Assembly: GCA_905250075.1 (NCBI GenBank)
Contig: CAJNOP010000020.1
Span: forward strand, 2,474,862 to 2,538,861
Source of the DNA: Rotaria sp. Silwood1
Taxonomy: Eukaryota > Rotifera > Eurotatoria > Philodinida > Philodinidae
DNA: 64,000 nucleotides
Direction: 5' to 3'
Below, piece after piece: positions 1 to 13,455 of the stretch; the first letter of the stretch is position 1; each line of letters opens with the position of its first letter. Position numbers and translations under genes: made by a program. Below the pieces are notes generated by a model. The model was given only the letters and a program-made list of their open reading frames with translations. It searched no databases and was not told where the DNA came from.

Positions 1-622
1 GATAAATTTTCTACTAGAGTTCTTAAAACGGTACAATCATCTTTATACATTTGTTTATATATGTGAATGTGAGTACAAAAAATGAATCAACAATACTTTG
101 TTATCTTTAATTTTGGCAATCAAAGAACTGTGTGAAGAAATTAGTCTTTGGACATTCATCAAATATGGTGAAATGTTTGACTTTCTAATTCTGAAGGAAA
201 GTTTCAAATATTTATCTATTGTTTCGAATTCAATATTTAGTAGACTATTAAAAAAAAAGCAGGTCTAATTTGTGAAAAATGATTTAATCGTTCTTTTAAA
301 ATTATATGTATTTTCCAAGTATTCTGAATCGTTTGTCTACTCGTTCAAAACATTGGAATCTAATCATGTCGATATGAACCATGTCATAAACTCAATCACA
401 TTCAGTTCAGATCAATTCATAGACAAAAGATTAGTTCAGGAAATTGAATAAAAATCCACTAGATTACAACTATGTCTATATGATGATAAGTTATGAATCA
501 TGAATATTAAAAAGAAAACTAATGTCTCTTAGTTTTTGTGTCACATGTACCGAAGAAACGTTTTGATTAATAATAAACTTTACAAAAAAAAACATCTTCT
601 ATTATCATTTAAATTAACATAC
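1..622 (-). other. Intron or unresolved 3' continuation of the acetylcholine receptor gene
   Basis: The exon ending at 623 is followed on the minus strand by a good donor (gtatgtta). I see no TM3-like exon between here and the window edge, so this stretch is probably part of a long intron. Nothing else recognisable. Confidence 0.6.
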
Positions 623-3009
623 CAATTAAAGGTAAAGAATCTGAATTAGGTGGCATACTATCAGTAACAAGCATAAGAAATACTGTCATTGAAAGAAGAG
701 TTGTTACACCAATAGATACTTTTTCGCCTAAATAAATTAAATATAAAAACATATAGATTAAATAAAAATTAATAAAGTTTTTCATACCGCTATCAGATGG
801 AACACAAAAACCAAGAAATGCAACACTTGTAATGAGAAAACAAGGAAGAATCATATTAAATACGTAAAATAATGGACGACGACGCATTTGTACTATATAA
901 GTAAGATCAGGAAATGTTTCTGGACCTAATTTTATGTTAATTATTATAGGAAATAATGAAACAAACTCTTTTTACATACAACAGGAATATTTAACAACAT
1001 GTTTTCTCACGTGTAATTTAATGATTTCCCATTCTAAAATAAACCATACATATATATATATATATATATGTATCCAACGTGGAATTTCTGAATATAATTT
1101 ACGTTGAACTTCAAATTCTTATTGATGACATTTCTGAGGTGTATCCATGGACAACTTCTGAAATCTTGGTTTAATTAGTCCATTAATCATTATATAAGTT
1201 TGAAATGTTATTGCTTTATCAGAGTTCATCAAAAAGAAGGCGAATCCAAGCAGATTGGGTCAAGTTTTAATGTAAGCTTTCTTTACAGTCTCAATCCAGG
1301 ATTAAAAAATAATCTCAGTTGGGACACTAATCCTTTCTTTCTATAAGAAAATAATCTACCTGAATTTGCCATAAAATTACTCAAATCACCAATATTTGTT
1401 TTTTGTGCTAGATCAATTCGAGCACTATCATAAGTCCATGATGCAAACTTCAATGTACAATTTTGTTCATCTATTTCAATACAAAAAATAAAAAATAAAA
1501 CATATTTCGATATTTTTTTTTTTATAAGAAAAAAACTTATTGTTCTTACCAAAAGGAAAATAACGAACGTCAATAGCACATGAACTTTTAAAAATACCTG
1601 TTGATAACCATGTAACTATACCTTCCGAAGATACCATAACATTTGTTGATATTTGACTTAATGAAGCAAGATTATCAGCATTCTAAATGAAAGATTTATT
1701 TTTATTCAAATAGAAATCTTAATACATTAAATTTCTGATAAAAATCTATTCATGATTGACACCCAATTTGGAAAAATAATATTACGGAAAACAAATAGAG
1801 ATTGATCTGCATATGCAATATATGTGTCCGATCATGAAAAAATGTCAAGTAATTAAAAATATATTGATGAATTTGATCATAATTCTTGCACTATTTTATT
1901 TTATATAGGAGACTAGTAAAGAAAACTTATGCTAGTTACTTTCATGTATGTCTAATTCGTATTATTTCGCAAAGTAAGCGGTTACTTTATCGATGATTTA
2001 ACAAATAACTAAGAAAAATTTACAAGTACAAATTATTTTTATGTTCTCATGTTATTGAAAAAAAATCATCTTCATCTAATATAATTTATAATAATAACAA
2101 CTCTAGCCTTCAATCATCTCGAGGTTTATATTTTGATAATAATAATAATAATAGAGTATAAGGCCATGAGAAGTGTACATTAGAATATATATCAATGAAT
2201 TTCAAAAAGTTATTTTTAATTAAAAAAAATAAAAATAAAAAGACTTTTCAAACAAAATGTTAAATGAATATTAACTATCTCAGATCATATAGTCTATTTT
2301 AATGGAAATCATTTTCTATGCATTATTCAAGGAGCTTGAATGCTATTACGGAAGAAAAATTATAGAGAATTCAATTATTCCATCAGAACAATTTATTTTC
2401 TTCTTCATCATTTAATTGTTCATATAAATTATTATAGTTTATTAAAACAAAAACACAAATATTCTTTTTATTAAAATACTTCAACTATAGAAAACTAAAT
2501 ATTATCATGAAATTTTACTTACATTATATAAAACAATATCAGGTAACCAAATTTTGTCGTATTTAATATGAAGTAAACTGATATTTTCCCATTCTAAAGG
2601 ATTCCAAGTAAGTTTTGGATCAAGCCAGCTCTATTAAATAATATGATATGAAAAACAAAAGAAATAAGAATATCTTTTATATATCTGATCAATACCATAG
2701 TTAACCATTGATTTGTTGTAATAATTTGATTTTTTTCATCAACATCAATAAGTTGAGCAAGTGATAAATCAAATGAAATATTTGTTACATCAGTATGAAC
2801 TCGTGCCGGTCGTACTGTTTTATCATAAACAATTGGATCTAATAAAATTCGAGTTAAATTCATTTCAACATCACATAAATGCATTTCTATTAATGATTAA
2901 AACAATTACAATATAATAACCAAAAAAAAAAACAAAAATTTATAATATTCATACCTGATATAAAACAAAAAATTAATAAAGATATTAATTCCATATTGAA
3001 ACAAAACAT
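623..3009 (-). CDS. Nicotinic acetylcholine receptor alpha-type subunit (3' part missing)
   Basis: Cys-loop ligand-gated cation channel subunit of the plasma membrane. Exons on the minus strand: 3009-2955, 2886-2696, 2630-2523, 1682-1550, 1470-1360, 1033-980, 925-788, 727-623; this gives 298 residues before the gene runs on to the left. Residues 1-18 are a hydrophobic signal peptide ([14 protein letters not shown]). The extracellular domain has the typical WLPDIVLYN strand, a Cys-loop with exactly 13 residues between cysteines (FPFDEQN inside), and [11 protein letters not shown]. Loop C carries adjacent cysteines (YSCC), rebuilt across the 980/925 junction, which marks an alpha-type, agonist-binding subunit. 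[10 protein letters not shown] begins TM1 and [13 protein letters not shown] leads TM2; GEK before TM2 predicts cation selectivity. TM3, the cytoplasmic loop and TM4 are not in the window. The exact subtype cannot be told. The family call is very secure. Confidence 0.95.
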
Positions 3010-6000
3010 TGTATATGTATGTATGTTGATAGTGTGAAATGGCATTGAACGTAAAAAAGGGCCCCCACTTAAGACGCGATACAGCCGACTAATTGAATTA
3101 TTCTTTGTCGCAGGGGTTGTTACATCTTTTGTTATTTTAATCTATAACGAAGCGAATGAATTTTCTTGTTCTTTTTTAAGCATATCGACATTCGTTTTTT
3201 ATTTTTATCATATATATATATAGAGAGAGAGAAAGACAGAGAGAAATATGTGTACTAATTTTCAAAGATTAAATAAATTCATTTCTGTGAGATTTTTAGT
3301 TAATGAATAATATGAATGGAAAGAGAAATGAAAAAAAAAAAGAAATGATCAACTCATCGTTTATCACTAATGTCGGATCAAATCAACAAGGGAAGAAACA
3401 GTATCATTAACTGTGAAGTATGTGTTCAAGCTAAGGAAACAAGAAGTACTTCATCTTACAAAGAAAGAATAAGCAACAAAAAGAACGCATCGAATATATC
3501 GATTTTATAGGTGGACATGAAGAAATATGTCTTATGATGATGATGATCAGAAAAAAAGCCAAAAGTTCCTATATATATATATATATACATCGTTCTATAC
3601 GAATCTCTTTTTTTGCGTAAAAAAAAGCATCCGTGCGGAAGTGTGTGTTATGACATGTTCAAGTACCCTAATTTCCTTTTTTTGTCTTGTGTTTTATTTT
3701 TCTCGCTAGATTCTCAATCAAGCAGAATCAATATTATGTGATGTCAAAAATGACAACTATGCAATGACTGATTTTTAAGTATCGATATTTGTATGAATGA
3801 ATATAGTGTGTCATTAAGTACATCTTTGTTTTCCGGAATATTTTCAGAAATAATCAATCAGAAAAATTTTGAAAGTGTTAATACAAATAGATTTTAATAA
3901 GTGGAAGTGATGTTCAATTTGACTTCAAGTTATTAGAAAATGCGCTTTAAACGATAGAAAAAAGATTTGTTGTTAATTATAATAAAGTATGTATTATAGA
4001 TTTAGACTTGAAGAGTAATATATAAAAATTTGAGGTTACAATTCAATTTGAAAAAAAGAAAAAGGTTAAGCTTAATTGAATAAACTGAATTATTTTGTAT
4101 AGAATTTTGAATAGAATGAAGAATCTTATTAATATGAAATGAAGTTTAGAAGCTTTGTATGACTGATAAAAAGCTGAGTGTCATTCTTGAATAGAATGAC
4201 ATTTCTTAAGTTTTCTTTCAAGTAAACTAATCAAATTGTCTGTGAGCTGTCGAACATATACTGTTCTGAAAGAAGAGAAATGAAGATTTTAAATTTTATA
4301 TCAAATCAGTGTTTTATCAAGCAAGAGGATGATCTGCCCCTGTAGATCGAGTTCGTCTCCCGAAATTTGTGATTATTGTACAATGTACTATGTGTTTATG
4401 TTTCTAAAAATAGGTATTTGCTATCGAAGAATTTTAATTCGTCCTTCTGGAAAAGACAATCCAGATAAAACACTTTGTCAAATTATTTTTTTTTTTTATA
4501 GGGAAAATTTCAATAGCAGTAGTCCTTTTTACGGATTATATGAATGTTTTTTATTCTCAATAGTAAAAAATAGTGAAATTAAAATGAAAATAAATTTTTC
4601 TATATAAAGAATTTTTAAGATAACAAAACAATATAAAATCATCCTATTAAGTTAGTTTTATTGAAGTGTTTTCCTATCTCGAAGTAGTTCTATTAAATCT
4701 TCCCCTTTACAAAGCTCTTGAATAAAAAACAAAAAAAAGTTTTTTTTTCTATACAAATGCATAGGAATGCTCAAAGAATCGACATTGTCTGAACTTACAC
4801 ACTATATAATAACTTAAAACATTTCCTTGTTAATAGAAAGGAGTAATGTTTGTAAGAAGATTTGTTTAAGTACAATAATCTTTTTATTTATTGAAAGAAT
4901 GTTGTCTTTTCAAAAATACTTCACAGCTCATGAATAAAACTTTCTCGAAACATTAAACACTAAAGCATACAACCTCAATAAAATTAATAGAAAACATTAA
5001 TTAGAGATCTTTTTTTTCTTATTGCTTGAAAAGAAAATTATAGTGGTTCATATAAGACACTGATTGGTTTTTAAATTAAATTATTTGTAAAGATCTTTCA
5101 TATGAATACAGATTATCGCTACTGTTTAACTAGACAGCAAAAAAAAAATCACTTGGTTCAATTATAGTAAATATGATTGAGTTTTTATTTTTTTTTTCGG
5201 GAAATGACTAACGAATAATAGTTGATAAAATCAAATACCATTTACAGTATATGAGTACTAAATAGAAAGTATGTGATTTGATTTATAATATATATCATAG
5301 ATAAGTTTGATGCTTGAAAAGATTTCCCTATTGCATGGAATATCTCATGAGATCAATATTTCATTCTATTCTTAGGCTTAATTCTGCATCGTGTTACCAT
5401 ACAAACTAATTTCACATCCAAAAGACAACGTTTTACTTTAATATTTTGATCGATCATTTTTCTATAAGCTATTGATTATTATTTCTTTTCTCATTACTCT
5501 ATGTTTTGACATATCATTCCTTTTATTCCAAAGAAGAGAAAAAATTCATCATATGCCTTCGAAAACATCCCGTTTCTCTTAAATACAATGACATTCCAAT
5601 GATGTTTCTCTTCTTCAGGAGAAGAATTAATCGAAAGAGAAGAGAGAAAAGAAAAGACTCAAACAGCACAATATATGACATAAAAACAAAAGCCACAACG
5701 ATACATCTAAATATACGAGAAAGAACAAACTATCTAACTAAAGATGTATCATGGCTGATGACCATGACATTGATTGTTTGACATTCAATAATATTGTGTC
5801 TCATGTGCAAAAAAAAAAGTCATTTATGGTATATTTAGATACTACAACATACGTTAAAGTTATACTATCATTTGTTCTTGTATTGATTATGATAAATATT
5901 TCAGAACAATTTTTTATCTCATATCTTAGTCATGTCGAGTTCAAATTACCACAATATATATGGATACCTCTCCTCTCTCGGGACTCCACATTTTTGTTTT

Positions 6001-7477
6001 TTTTTGTGGTCATTGTATAGCGTAAATTTGTATCTATCTACTGAGTACGTTCTGAAATTCAGATATTGTCTTCAAATGCTAAACAATTGAATTAACAGTG
6101 TTTTACGTTTTTCTTAAACCAACTTTTTTTTACGAAAAAAAAGTATAGAAATGCTACTATCCGTCCAGTATACTATGTCCGATCGAACTGAAACTTTTTC
6201 ACATACACTTTACACTGTTTGAGATAGGTATTTTCTTTTTATTTAAAAGAAAATACATGCGTTTTTAAGGACACCGTCGATAGGTTTGAGTTTATTATTC
6301 GAAAAACAAACAATAGAAAAACATCGATACCAAACAATTCCTAGTGCATGTTAAAAAACTGTCAGCTTGATCGAACACACCATCTCGAAGAAATAGGGAG
6401 TGCACATTGATATCTCAGCATCTCATAAGAGTCAGCATTCAGAGTGATTTTGAAAAAAAAGTGGGATATACACTTACATATCTTTGGTCAAGTTGAATAT
6501 TAAGCGAAGCTATGGCTTATCAATTATATAATGCATATGTTATCAAGTGTTTCTAAACATTGATTCGATTCTATTGAAATCTTAATAAAACTACCTTGAA
6601 ACTGTAAATAGACCAATATTCAGAATTATGCATCATAAGTATGATGTGACGAATGACGAAATTTCAAATTTTTCCTTAGATAGATAAACTCATATTAATG
6701 CATTTTGACTATTTGCAGAATATATCCATCTATGTTGTGTGACATTCTTCAACACAAAATATTCTTGTATGAGAACTATAATTATATTGTACTATGAAAA
6801 GAAAAACGAGTAGTTGTAAACAAAGGAAGTATAAGCATGACAAATATCATAAACTTGTTCCACAATTATAAATCTCTATTTGCTTATATACTTTTTTTTT
6901 AAATAGAGTTATTGTGATCATGAATTTATTCGATTGTTCTTGTGCTAATCTTATAAAAATCCTTCTTCATATACGCGTTCCTTTTCTCTCTCTATTAATT
7001 TGATCTTACAATTAAATATGTAATTTTTTGTTATTTAGGTTTTTCTATATACATATGTATTTTTTTCGTGACACTATAATATATTTGGTTTCTCTTGTTC
7101 TATCACAAGGATAAAGTTCGTGCAACGCAAAGAGAAGCGCAATGACATGACACATACTTATATATATATTTTTGGGTTGACTTCAGAAGGATCAAATACA
7201 ATAAAAGAAAACGCACACTATATAAGATCTACATGATTTCTCAATTTCACTTGCTATGAAAAATTAAAAATCAAAATTGTGAAGAGTTGCTCTTTCAAGT
7301 TTACAGAGGTCGCTGCTGTCATTCATAAAAAAATGCTTTCATTGATTCACACGTTTTTTTTTCGTCATACATTGTCATGACAATGCTAAACACTAATGGT
7401 AGACATATTGTGTTGTCTTCTGTAAAAAGGCTACCACACAAACAAGAAGTAACTTGTTTTATTCGCACGAAATAAAT
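3010..7477. other. Divergent intergenic region between the receptor gene and RIBC2; no gene seen
   Basis: About 4.5 kb without convincing coding sequence. It is the shared upstream region of two divergently transcribed genes. It holds short TA and GA tracts near 3211-3243 and a dispersed repeat copy at 4325-4480 listed separately. The open frames here are short, low-complexity and match no family I know. Confidence 0.6.
4325..4480 (+). repeat. Dispersed SINE-like repeat, copy 1
   Basis: The segment from about 4361 to 4479 is similar by eye to 16785-16906: shared blocks include gaaatttgtg, ctatgtgtttat, aaaaatagg and agataaaa, in the same order and spacing. Just upstream, gagttcgtctcc resembles an RNA polymerase III B box. 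Both copies are in intergenic DNA. This fits a tRNA-derived SINE but could be any small dispersed element. Confidence 0.5.
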
Positions 7478-10400
7478 ATGTATAAACTCGATTTACCCAT
7501 CGATCTTAAAGAAAAAGCAGCTATTGAACGACGTCGTCGTGCTGAAAAAGAACGTCAAGGACGAATATTCAATGCTAAATATCGACAAATAGGGGTCTTA
7601 TAAATGATAAATTTATTTTATTTCTCAATCTTCATAATATTTTTTTTATCTATATAAATAGGTTGATAAAGAAGCACTTGATCAACAAATTCAAGATCGT
7701 CAATGGATGGAAGATTTAGAACAAAAACGAGCAGCTGCTTTTGGTAATTTTATCTTGTTTATTTATTTTTTAATCAACAAATTAAACAATAAAACTAATT
7801 ATTAAATAATATTTATAGCTAAAGATTCTATTCGAAATGATACAATTACACAATTACTTCAACGTCGTCAAGAATTCGATGAAAGAGAAAATAATCGAGC
7901 ACTTAATGAATTTCGTGCTTTACATCAACAACCACCTGCTCAACGTAAAAGAAAAAAATCTTAAAATATAAAAAATACATATATGTTTTTCATTTCAATT
8001 CATAGGCGAATGGGATTTAAATGATCCAGATTTTTTAAAAAAAGATATGCCAGCACGTGTATCTGATGATGATCCACGTTGTGGTATAGCTAGTTTACAA
8101 AAATTTCAAGGTGAAGATCTTAATTCACGTGCTCGAAATAAATATCAACAAGAACAATTACGTGAATGGTCACGTATTCAACAAGAAAATCAAAGACGTG
8201 CACAACAACAACAACAAGCAGCTGATCAATTATTTTATTCTAAACAAATTGAATTAGATCAACGAGCTGTTGAACTTCAACAAGCCGAAGAACAATGCAG
8301 ACGAGATATTAATAAATCATTTCGAAATTATAATGATGCTTTGGTAAGTGAAATAAATCTACATAAATTTTTCTTGTTTTTTTCCTCATAGATCAAGATA
8401 TTTCGTCGTCTAACGGAAAAAGTTCTTCATTTGATAAATCACTTTTGAGTCAAGACTACATAGATAATTAAGATTCAATTGACTTATGAACGTTCTCAAA
8501 AGAGTTCGTGCCCTTAGCTTATTACTGTAGAGATACTACATTTTTAGAGTATCTTTTTAATGAATGCTATAGCGACAGAAAAGCTGATTTTCGAATTTCG
8601 ATTTGAAACTTTGCATAGATCAATTTTGGTGATTATATATGAGTGATGTGAAAGACATGCTATTACTTTAGTTATATCTTATAATAAGAACAGTGACCAG
8701 ATGTACTACACTTATAAAAAAAAACTATGAAGTTTTTGTTCAAAATTCGAAAATCAGTTTTTTGTGGTCCATGACATTCATTGTAAAAAAAAATCCCATA
8801 AAATTGTGAAATATTTTCACAACAATAAGCTAAGAGCACAAGTTTTTTTTAATGATACTTACGGCTTATTTGGGTTTACAAAATGAACATAGGGAAACAC
8901 AAACATCGCAGTGCTGGCGTACAATCATTGCCGAAAGTCCAATAGAAATACAATTTTTTGGCAATAGTCAACAGTCTGGATTAAATTGTAAATCAACTCA
9001 TTAGAGCATGAGTGTGGGCAGAAATATGACATATAGAAAAAAATAGAGACAAGGGCGTAAGAAAATTTTTTGAGAGTTGAAAAGGTCCATATATAATTTT
9101 CTAAAAGTAGGCAGGTGCGCATCCTTCCTCATCGCCACATCCCTGAGTGTTAGTATTCAAGTATATAAAATAACATGAAATAAAAAAAAATGAGAATGTC
9201 GATTGTACTATATACTATCAATAAATGAATTCTAACTATGTATAACGCATGAATGATTTACATTGTATATTTTTACATAATAATAGACTATCCAAAGTTT
9301 TTCCAGTAAATATATGCATAGTTAAAAAACAAGTCTAGAAAGTCTTCATGAAGATTATAATTAGAAATAAATGAAAAAGTCATGTTTTTCTTGACATGAT
9401 AATACAATGTCTTTAAGTTATATATTATTTAAAGTCACATTCACCTTCACACTCACTCAAACAAAATTAATTTTCATCTAAAAACTGAAAATTAGCTTAA
9501 ATACGTGGGAAGATAGCCTGAATTTCGTTCTTTCAGTAGGAACATTATTTTGTAAATTGGCGCCTCATTTTTTTAGCAAAATTATCGATGATTTTCGCCG
9601 CCTTCTGCTTGAAAGATATTCTTTTTTCTTTCAGAAAAATGAAAAATCGTTTTTTGATCGTGCAACTCACGAGGGAACATTTCCAACTGTCACATCGCTT
9701 TTGAGTCGAGCATATGTGCATCATGTAGGCTCTAATGATCTATGAATACTCTGAAAAAAGTTCGTGCTGCTAACTTATTACTACCGAGATATTGCATTTT
9801 TACTGTATGTTTAAGAAAAAAAGCCGTGATCCCCTTCAGGAACACTGAGTTTGGAATTTCAACTTGAAACTTTGCATAGAGATAGGTCTCAATGAGAATA
9901 GTTTATTGTGAAAGTTTCAGATATTGTCGTTGTTCCTATCCTAAGATACAGCTATGGTAAAATCTCTGATATACACCAGGAGATTCCGATATTCTTATTT
10001 CAGACTAGGAGTAATCAAAAGATCTGAAACTTTCACAATAAACTATTCTCATTGAGACCTATCTCTATGCAAAGTTTCAAGTTGAAATTCCAAACTCAGT
10101 TTTCCTAGTGTTTCTGAGGGGGATCACGGCTTTTTTTTCTTAAACATACAGTAAAAATGCAATATCTCGGTAGTAATAAGCTAGCAGCACGAACTTTTTT
10201 CCGAGTATTCATAGATCATTAGAGCCTACATGATGCGCATACACTCGACTCAAAAGCAATGTGACAGTTGGGAATGTTCCCTCGTCAGAGTTTTTGGTGG
10301 GCCTTCATTCTATATATTTTATTTGTTTTCGTTTGAAAAAGCATGTTATAATTAAAGCACCATTTTTTGAGAGTTTTTTTGAGACCTTGTACACTTTCCC

Positions 10401-12684
10401 ACTTAAAAGTAAGAATTAAATAAAAAGCTCTGCAATATTCTCTCAAGCAAAACAATTGAATATATAGGATGAAGGCTCACAAAGGATTTCAAGTTGCTAG
10501 ATGAGCTATATTTGATCCTTGTTTGCTGAATATCTTCTAAAAACATCATGATATTGGGTTAAATATTTTACTAAATCTTCTGTACTACAGCGTCAACACA
10601 CCCTATAAGCTTTATACGATTTGAATATACCTATCCCACGATCCATTTTTGAGGGAACTGATCATAATGTATTTTTTCCGAATTAATTTTTTCATATTGA
10701 TTCATATATTTAACAATTAATTTATGAAAAATATTTATATAAATTTTTCATAATAGAACATATGTTTTAATAAAACATAAGTATTTTAATCATTAATCAT
10801 GTTTTAATTATTACTATTAGAAGGAAAACAGATAATTTTTGAATTCTATTCGTTTCTTATACTACAGATTTGTTTTTTTTTTCGTTAAGTTGTAAGAATA
10901 AAAATAAATTGTAATTTTCATAATCTCGAATTTTTACTTTTTATTTAATTTTTTTTTGTAAATGAGTTTCTTTTTAAGTTTATGCTATATACCGTCGAAA
11001 TAATGAAAAATGTAATAAAACAATACTGAAATAACTATAAATAAGCTTTCGTAGACTTTGAACTAGCATTTTTCATTTAAAGCATATGCTGATACTTCTG
11101 TATTAGAATTAAAAATTCAATTTAATGTTTTTGTATTAGTATTGAATTAGTATTATCGAACACTTTTTTCTATGAGCATGCGTATTAAGTGACATTAACT
11201 TAATACTAATGCAAAAGTATTGAATTTTTACGCCTAAGACGAAGTATATTAATTAGCATTCATTAATGCTGATGTAAAGTCAGTTTTCCTAAAGTAATTA
11301 TCAACTGGTAACATTCAATTTCTTCAATATTTGATTGTATTATTGAAATGAAGAATAGGTACTTACAAGAGAACACTATAATAATTGTCTCATCTCATTG
11401 AGATTATAAAGTGCGTATTTAGCTACACATGTAATAGAAAACAGATCATCTAGAAATAGAAAAATATGAAAAGAATTCTTTTAATTTTAATTTAGAAAGA
11501 AGATGACAACTTTACTTTAACAATTTTATAAACTTACTTTGTTCAGAATAAAAAAAAAAGGAAGATATTCTTATTTTTAAGAGATTAGTGATAAATAATG
11601 ATAAATAATCAACTGATATAGTATTAGATCTCAATTTTGTCTACTTTTCGAAAACTTATCATTCAACTACAATGTGATAAAAATCATGGAATATAGATGT
11701 GTTCGTAAAACGAACAGGAAGCATGTTAATTTCATCTCAAATATTAATCAAATAGAAGTACATTTTTTTCCATGACAAACTATAGTTCATTGATCAATTT
11801 TCTTTTGTCTTTCGGAATCTAGTAAAAACAGATAATGATGATTAAGCAATGAGAAAAAAAAAGAAAGACGTAATGATAGTTTATATTTCTTAAACAAAAA
11901 ACTTGATAATGATGATTATTATTTTGAATATAAAACTTAACCTTGAATTGAGTTCCATACTGACAAAAGAATCCAGATAAAAATTTTAAGTCCAAAAGAA
12001 AACCTAGTAATCTACCATCAATTACCTGCAAACGTAGTGAATTAGAACAAATAGTATTCAATAATTTTTTTTTTGTATTTTATTTCCATTGAAGTACATT
12101 ATAAAAGTCGTCTTCATCTTTTATTTTTAATTAGTTTCGAGAGAATGAAGAACGACGTGCATTGAAAAAACGGCAAGAAGAATATGATAATTATGCTGAA
12201 ATGGCAAATATGGTATCAAGTGATTTATTGACAGAAAATCCTGATCAAGCTATAAGTCAATTTGGACCTCATCGTATTGTTCCTGATCGATGGAAAGGTA
12301 TGAATCAAGATCAATTACGTCGTATACGTGAAGAACAACAAAAACAAGCTGAAGAAAAAAAAGTAAATTTTTAATTTTCTTTCTGTTTTTTTTTATAATT
12401 CTATTATTATTTTGATTATACAATAAATTGTTTAGCGTCGTGATGAAGAAGAACAACAACGTGAAAGTGAATGGAATCAACGACGTATTGCTGAAGCTAA
12501 AGCTGGAATGATTGTTGAAAAACAAATTGAACGTGAACGACGCGCGAATGAACATAATCTTTACAATGATAATCAACGTTTATCAAATGAACAACGAAAT
12601 CTTAAAGCATATCTTGATCGAGTTGTTTATACAAATCAACCAACAGCTGCTTATTTTACTCAATTTAACAGTTCATCAAGATAA
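7478..12684 (+). CDS. RIBC2: RIB43A-like with coiled-coils protein 2, ciliary microtubule inner protein
   Basis: Structural protein of the doublet microtubule lumen in cilia and flagella. Exons: 7478-7594, 7662-7743, 7819-7944, 8006-8343, 12135-12362, 12436-12684, giving 379 residues, close to the usual RIBC2 length. Diagnostic stretches: the N-terminal MYKLDLPIDLKEKAAIERRR, FNAKYRQIGVDKEAL, REWDLNDPD, PARVSDDDPRCGIASLQKF, FGPHRIVPDRWKGM, and the C-terminal VYTNQPTAAYFTQFN. Most of the protein is charged, Q/E/R-rich coiled coil. The C-terminal TNQPT..YFTQFN favours RIBC2 over RIBC1. The first intron uses a weak donor (gtctta). Intron 4 is 3.8 kb while the others are 61-75 bp. An AATAAA lies at 12863. 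No splice acceptor is seen near the start codon. Confidence 0.95.
8500..8855. repeat. Degenerate foldback (inverted repeat) element, diverged copy
   Basis: Left arm about 8500-8616 and right arm about 8738-8855 are imperfect reverse complements. For example gattttcgaatttcg near 8590 pairs with cgaaaatcag near 8750, and cttagcttatta near 8513 pairs with aataagctaag near 8825. It shares arm motifs with the larger foldback at 9666-10290, so the two belong to one family at different ages. Confidence 0.65.
9666..10290. repeat. Large foldback element (near-perfect inverted repeat, MITE-like)
   Basis: Left arm 9666-9922 and right arm 10021-10290 are long reverse complements, separated by a loop of about 98 bp. 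Clear paired blocks: gagggaacat with atgttccctc, catcatgtaggctctaatga with its complement near 10225-10245, and gaaagtttcagat with atctgaaactttc at the loop side. Only scattered mismatches and small indels separate the arms. There is no open frame for a transposase, so it is a non-autonomous element or a local inverted duplication. Confidence 0.85.
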
Positions 12685-13442
12685 ATTCTTTTTTTTATTC
12701 TGTCTGCTTTTCTTTATTTTATTATCCAATTTATATAAACTGAACTATCAAAATAATAAATATTCCTTGACGTTCATTTATTTCTTTTATTATCAATGAA
12801 ATTAAATATCTTTGATTGAATGATTGAAAAAGAATTATAAATTATGATCTTTGTTTTAGTTTAATAAACAAATGCTAATAAAAATATAGAAACACAGATT
12901 ATTGTTTTATTGAACATTCATGAAGAAAAATAATACGAGCAAAATGATATTTACTCGTGAAATACTAAGTCTGAGATTTTTAATGAAGTATATCATAGAA
13001 ATCATACATATTCGAATTAGAAGCCTGACCTTTTGAATTAAAGATGAATACAATTGCATTATGTAGTTCAAAAGTTTTATATCCAATAAAATCTTCTTGT
13101 TTTTATTATGTGAGTTCTAAAATTTGATTTGATTGTCTAGTCTTTTTTTGCATATTCAGTTTTTAAGGTATATTCTTTAGGTTGTATGTTAAACTTTATC
13201 CACTCAATAAATTTATTAGTCTGTTTTTCGAAACTCACATTATGCAGTTCTTTCCTTTCGTAATAACAAGGATTACAAGTTCGAGACCAACGAATATGTT
13301 ATCTCTAGTAACAAAGGAGAAGGCTAACGGTCATTGAGTAATGTTTATAGTAATCGAGGATTACAGACGTCAGATTCTTTTCCCAAAGTTCCTTAACAAC
13401 GCAAAACGGCGCTTAACGACATTAACGCCAAGATTTAGACTG

Positions 13443-13455
13443 TTCTAGAAACTTC
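13443..13455 (+). promoter_or_regulatory. Heat shock element-like motif
   Basis: The sequence ttctagaaacttc is a perfect TTCnnGAAnnTTC array of three alternating units, the binding site class for HSF. It lies far from any start codon I can identify (0.8 kb after RIBC2, 5.5 kb before the receptor gene), so function is uncertain and chance is possible. Confidence 0.35.

Larger units (their letters stand above)
8344..12134 (+). other. Giant intron 4 of RIBC2 carrying foldback repeats
   Basis: The exon boundary is secure on both sides: DAL before and FRENEER after, in phase 0. The intron holds two related inverted repeats (8500-8855 and 9666-10290) and no exon I recognise. The rest is A+T-rich sequence with several octamer or longer A/T runs. 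Confidence 0.85.

Noticed and set aside
7478..12684. RIBC1 instead of RIBC2
   Set aside because: The C-terminal TNQPTAAYFTQFN and FGPHRIVPDRWKGM blocks are those of RIBC2.
13260..13400. tRNA or SINE based on aagttcgagacc near 13276
   Set aside because: Only a B-box-like string is present; no A box, acceptor stem or second copy could be found.
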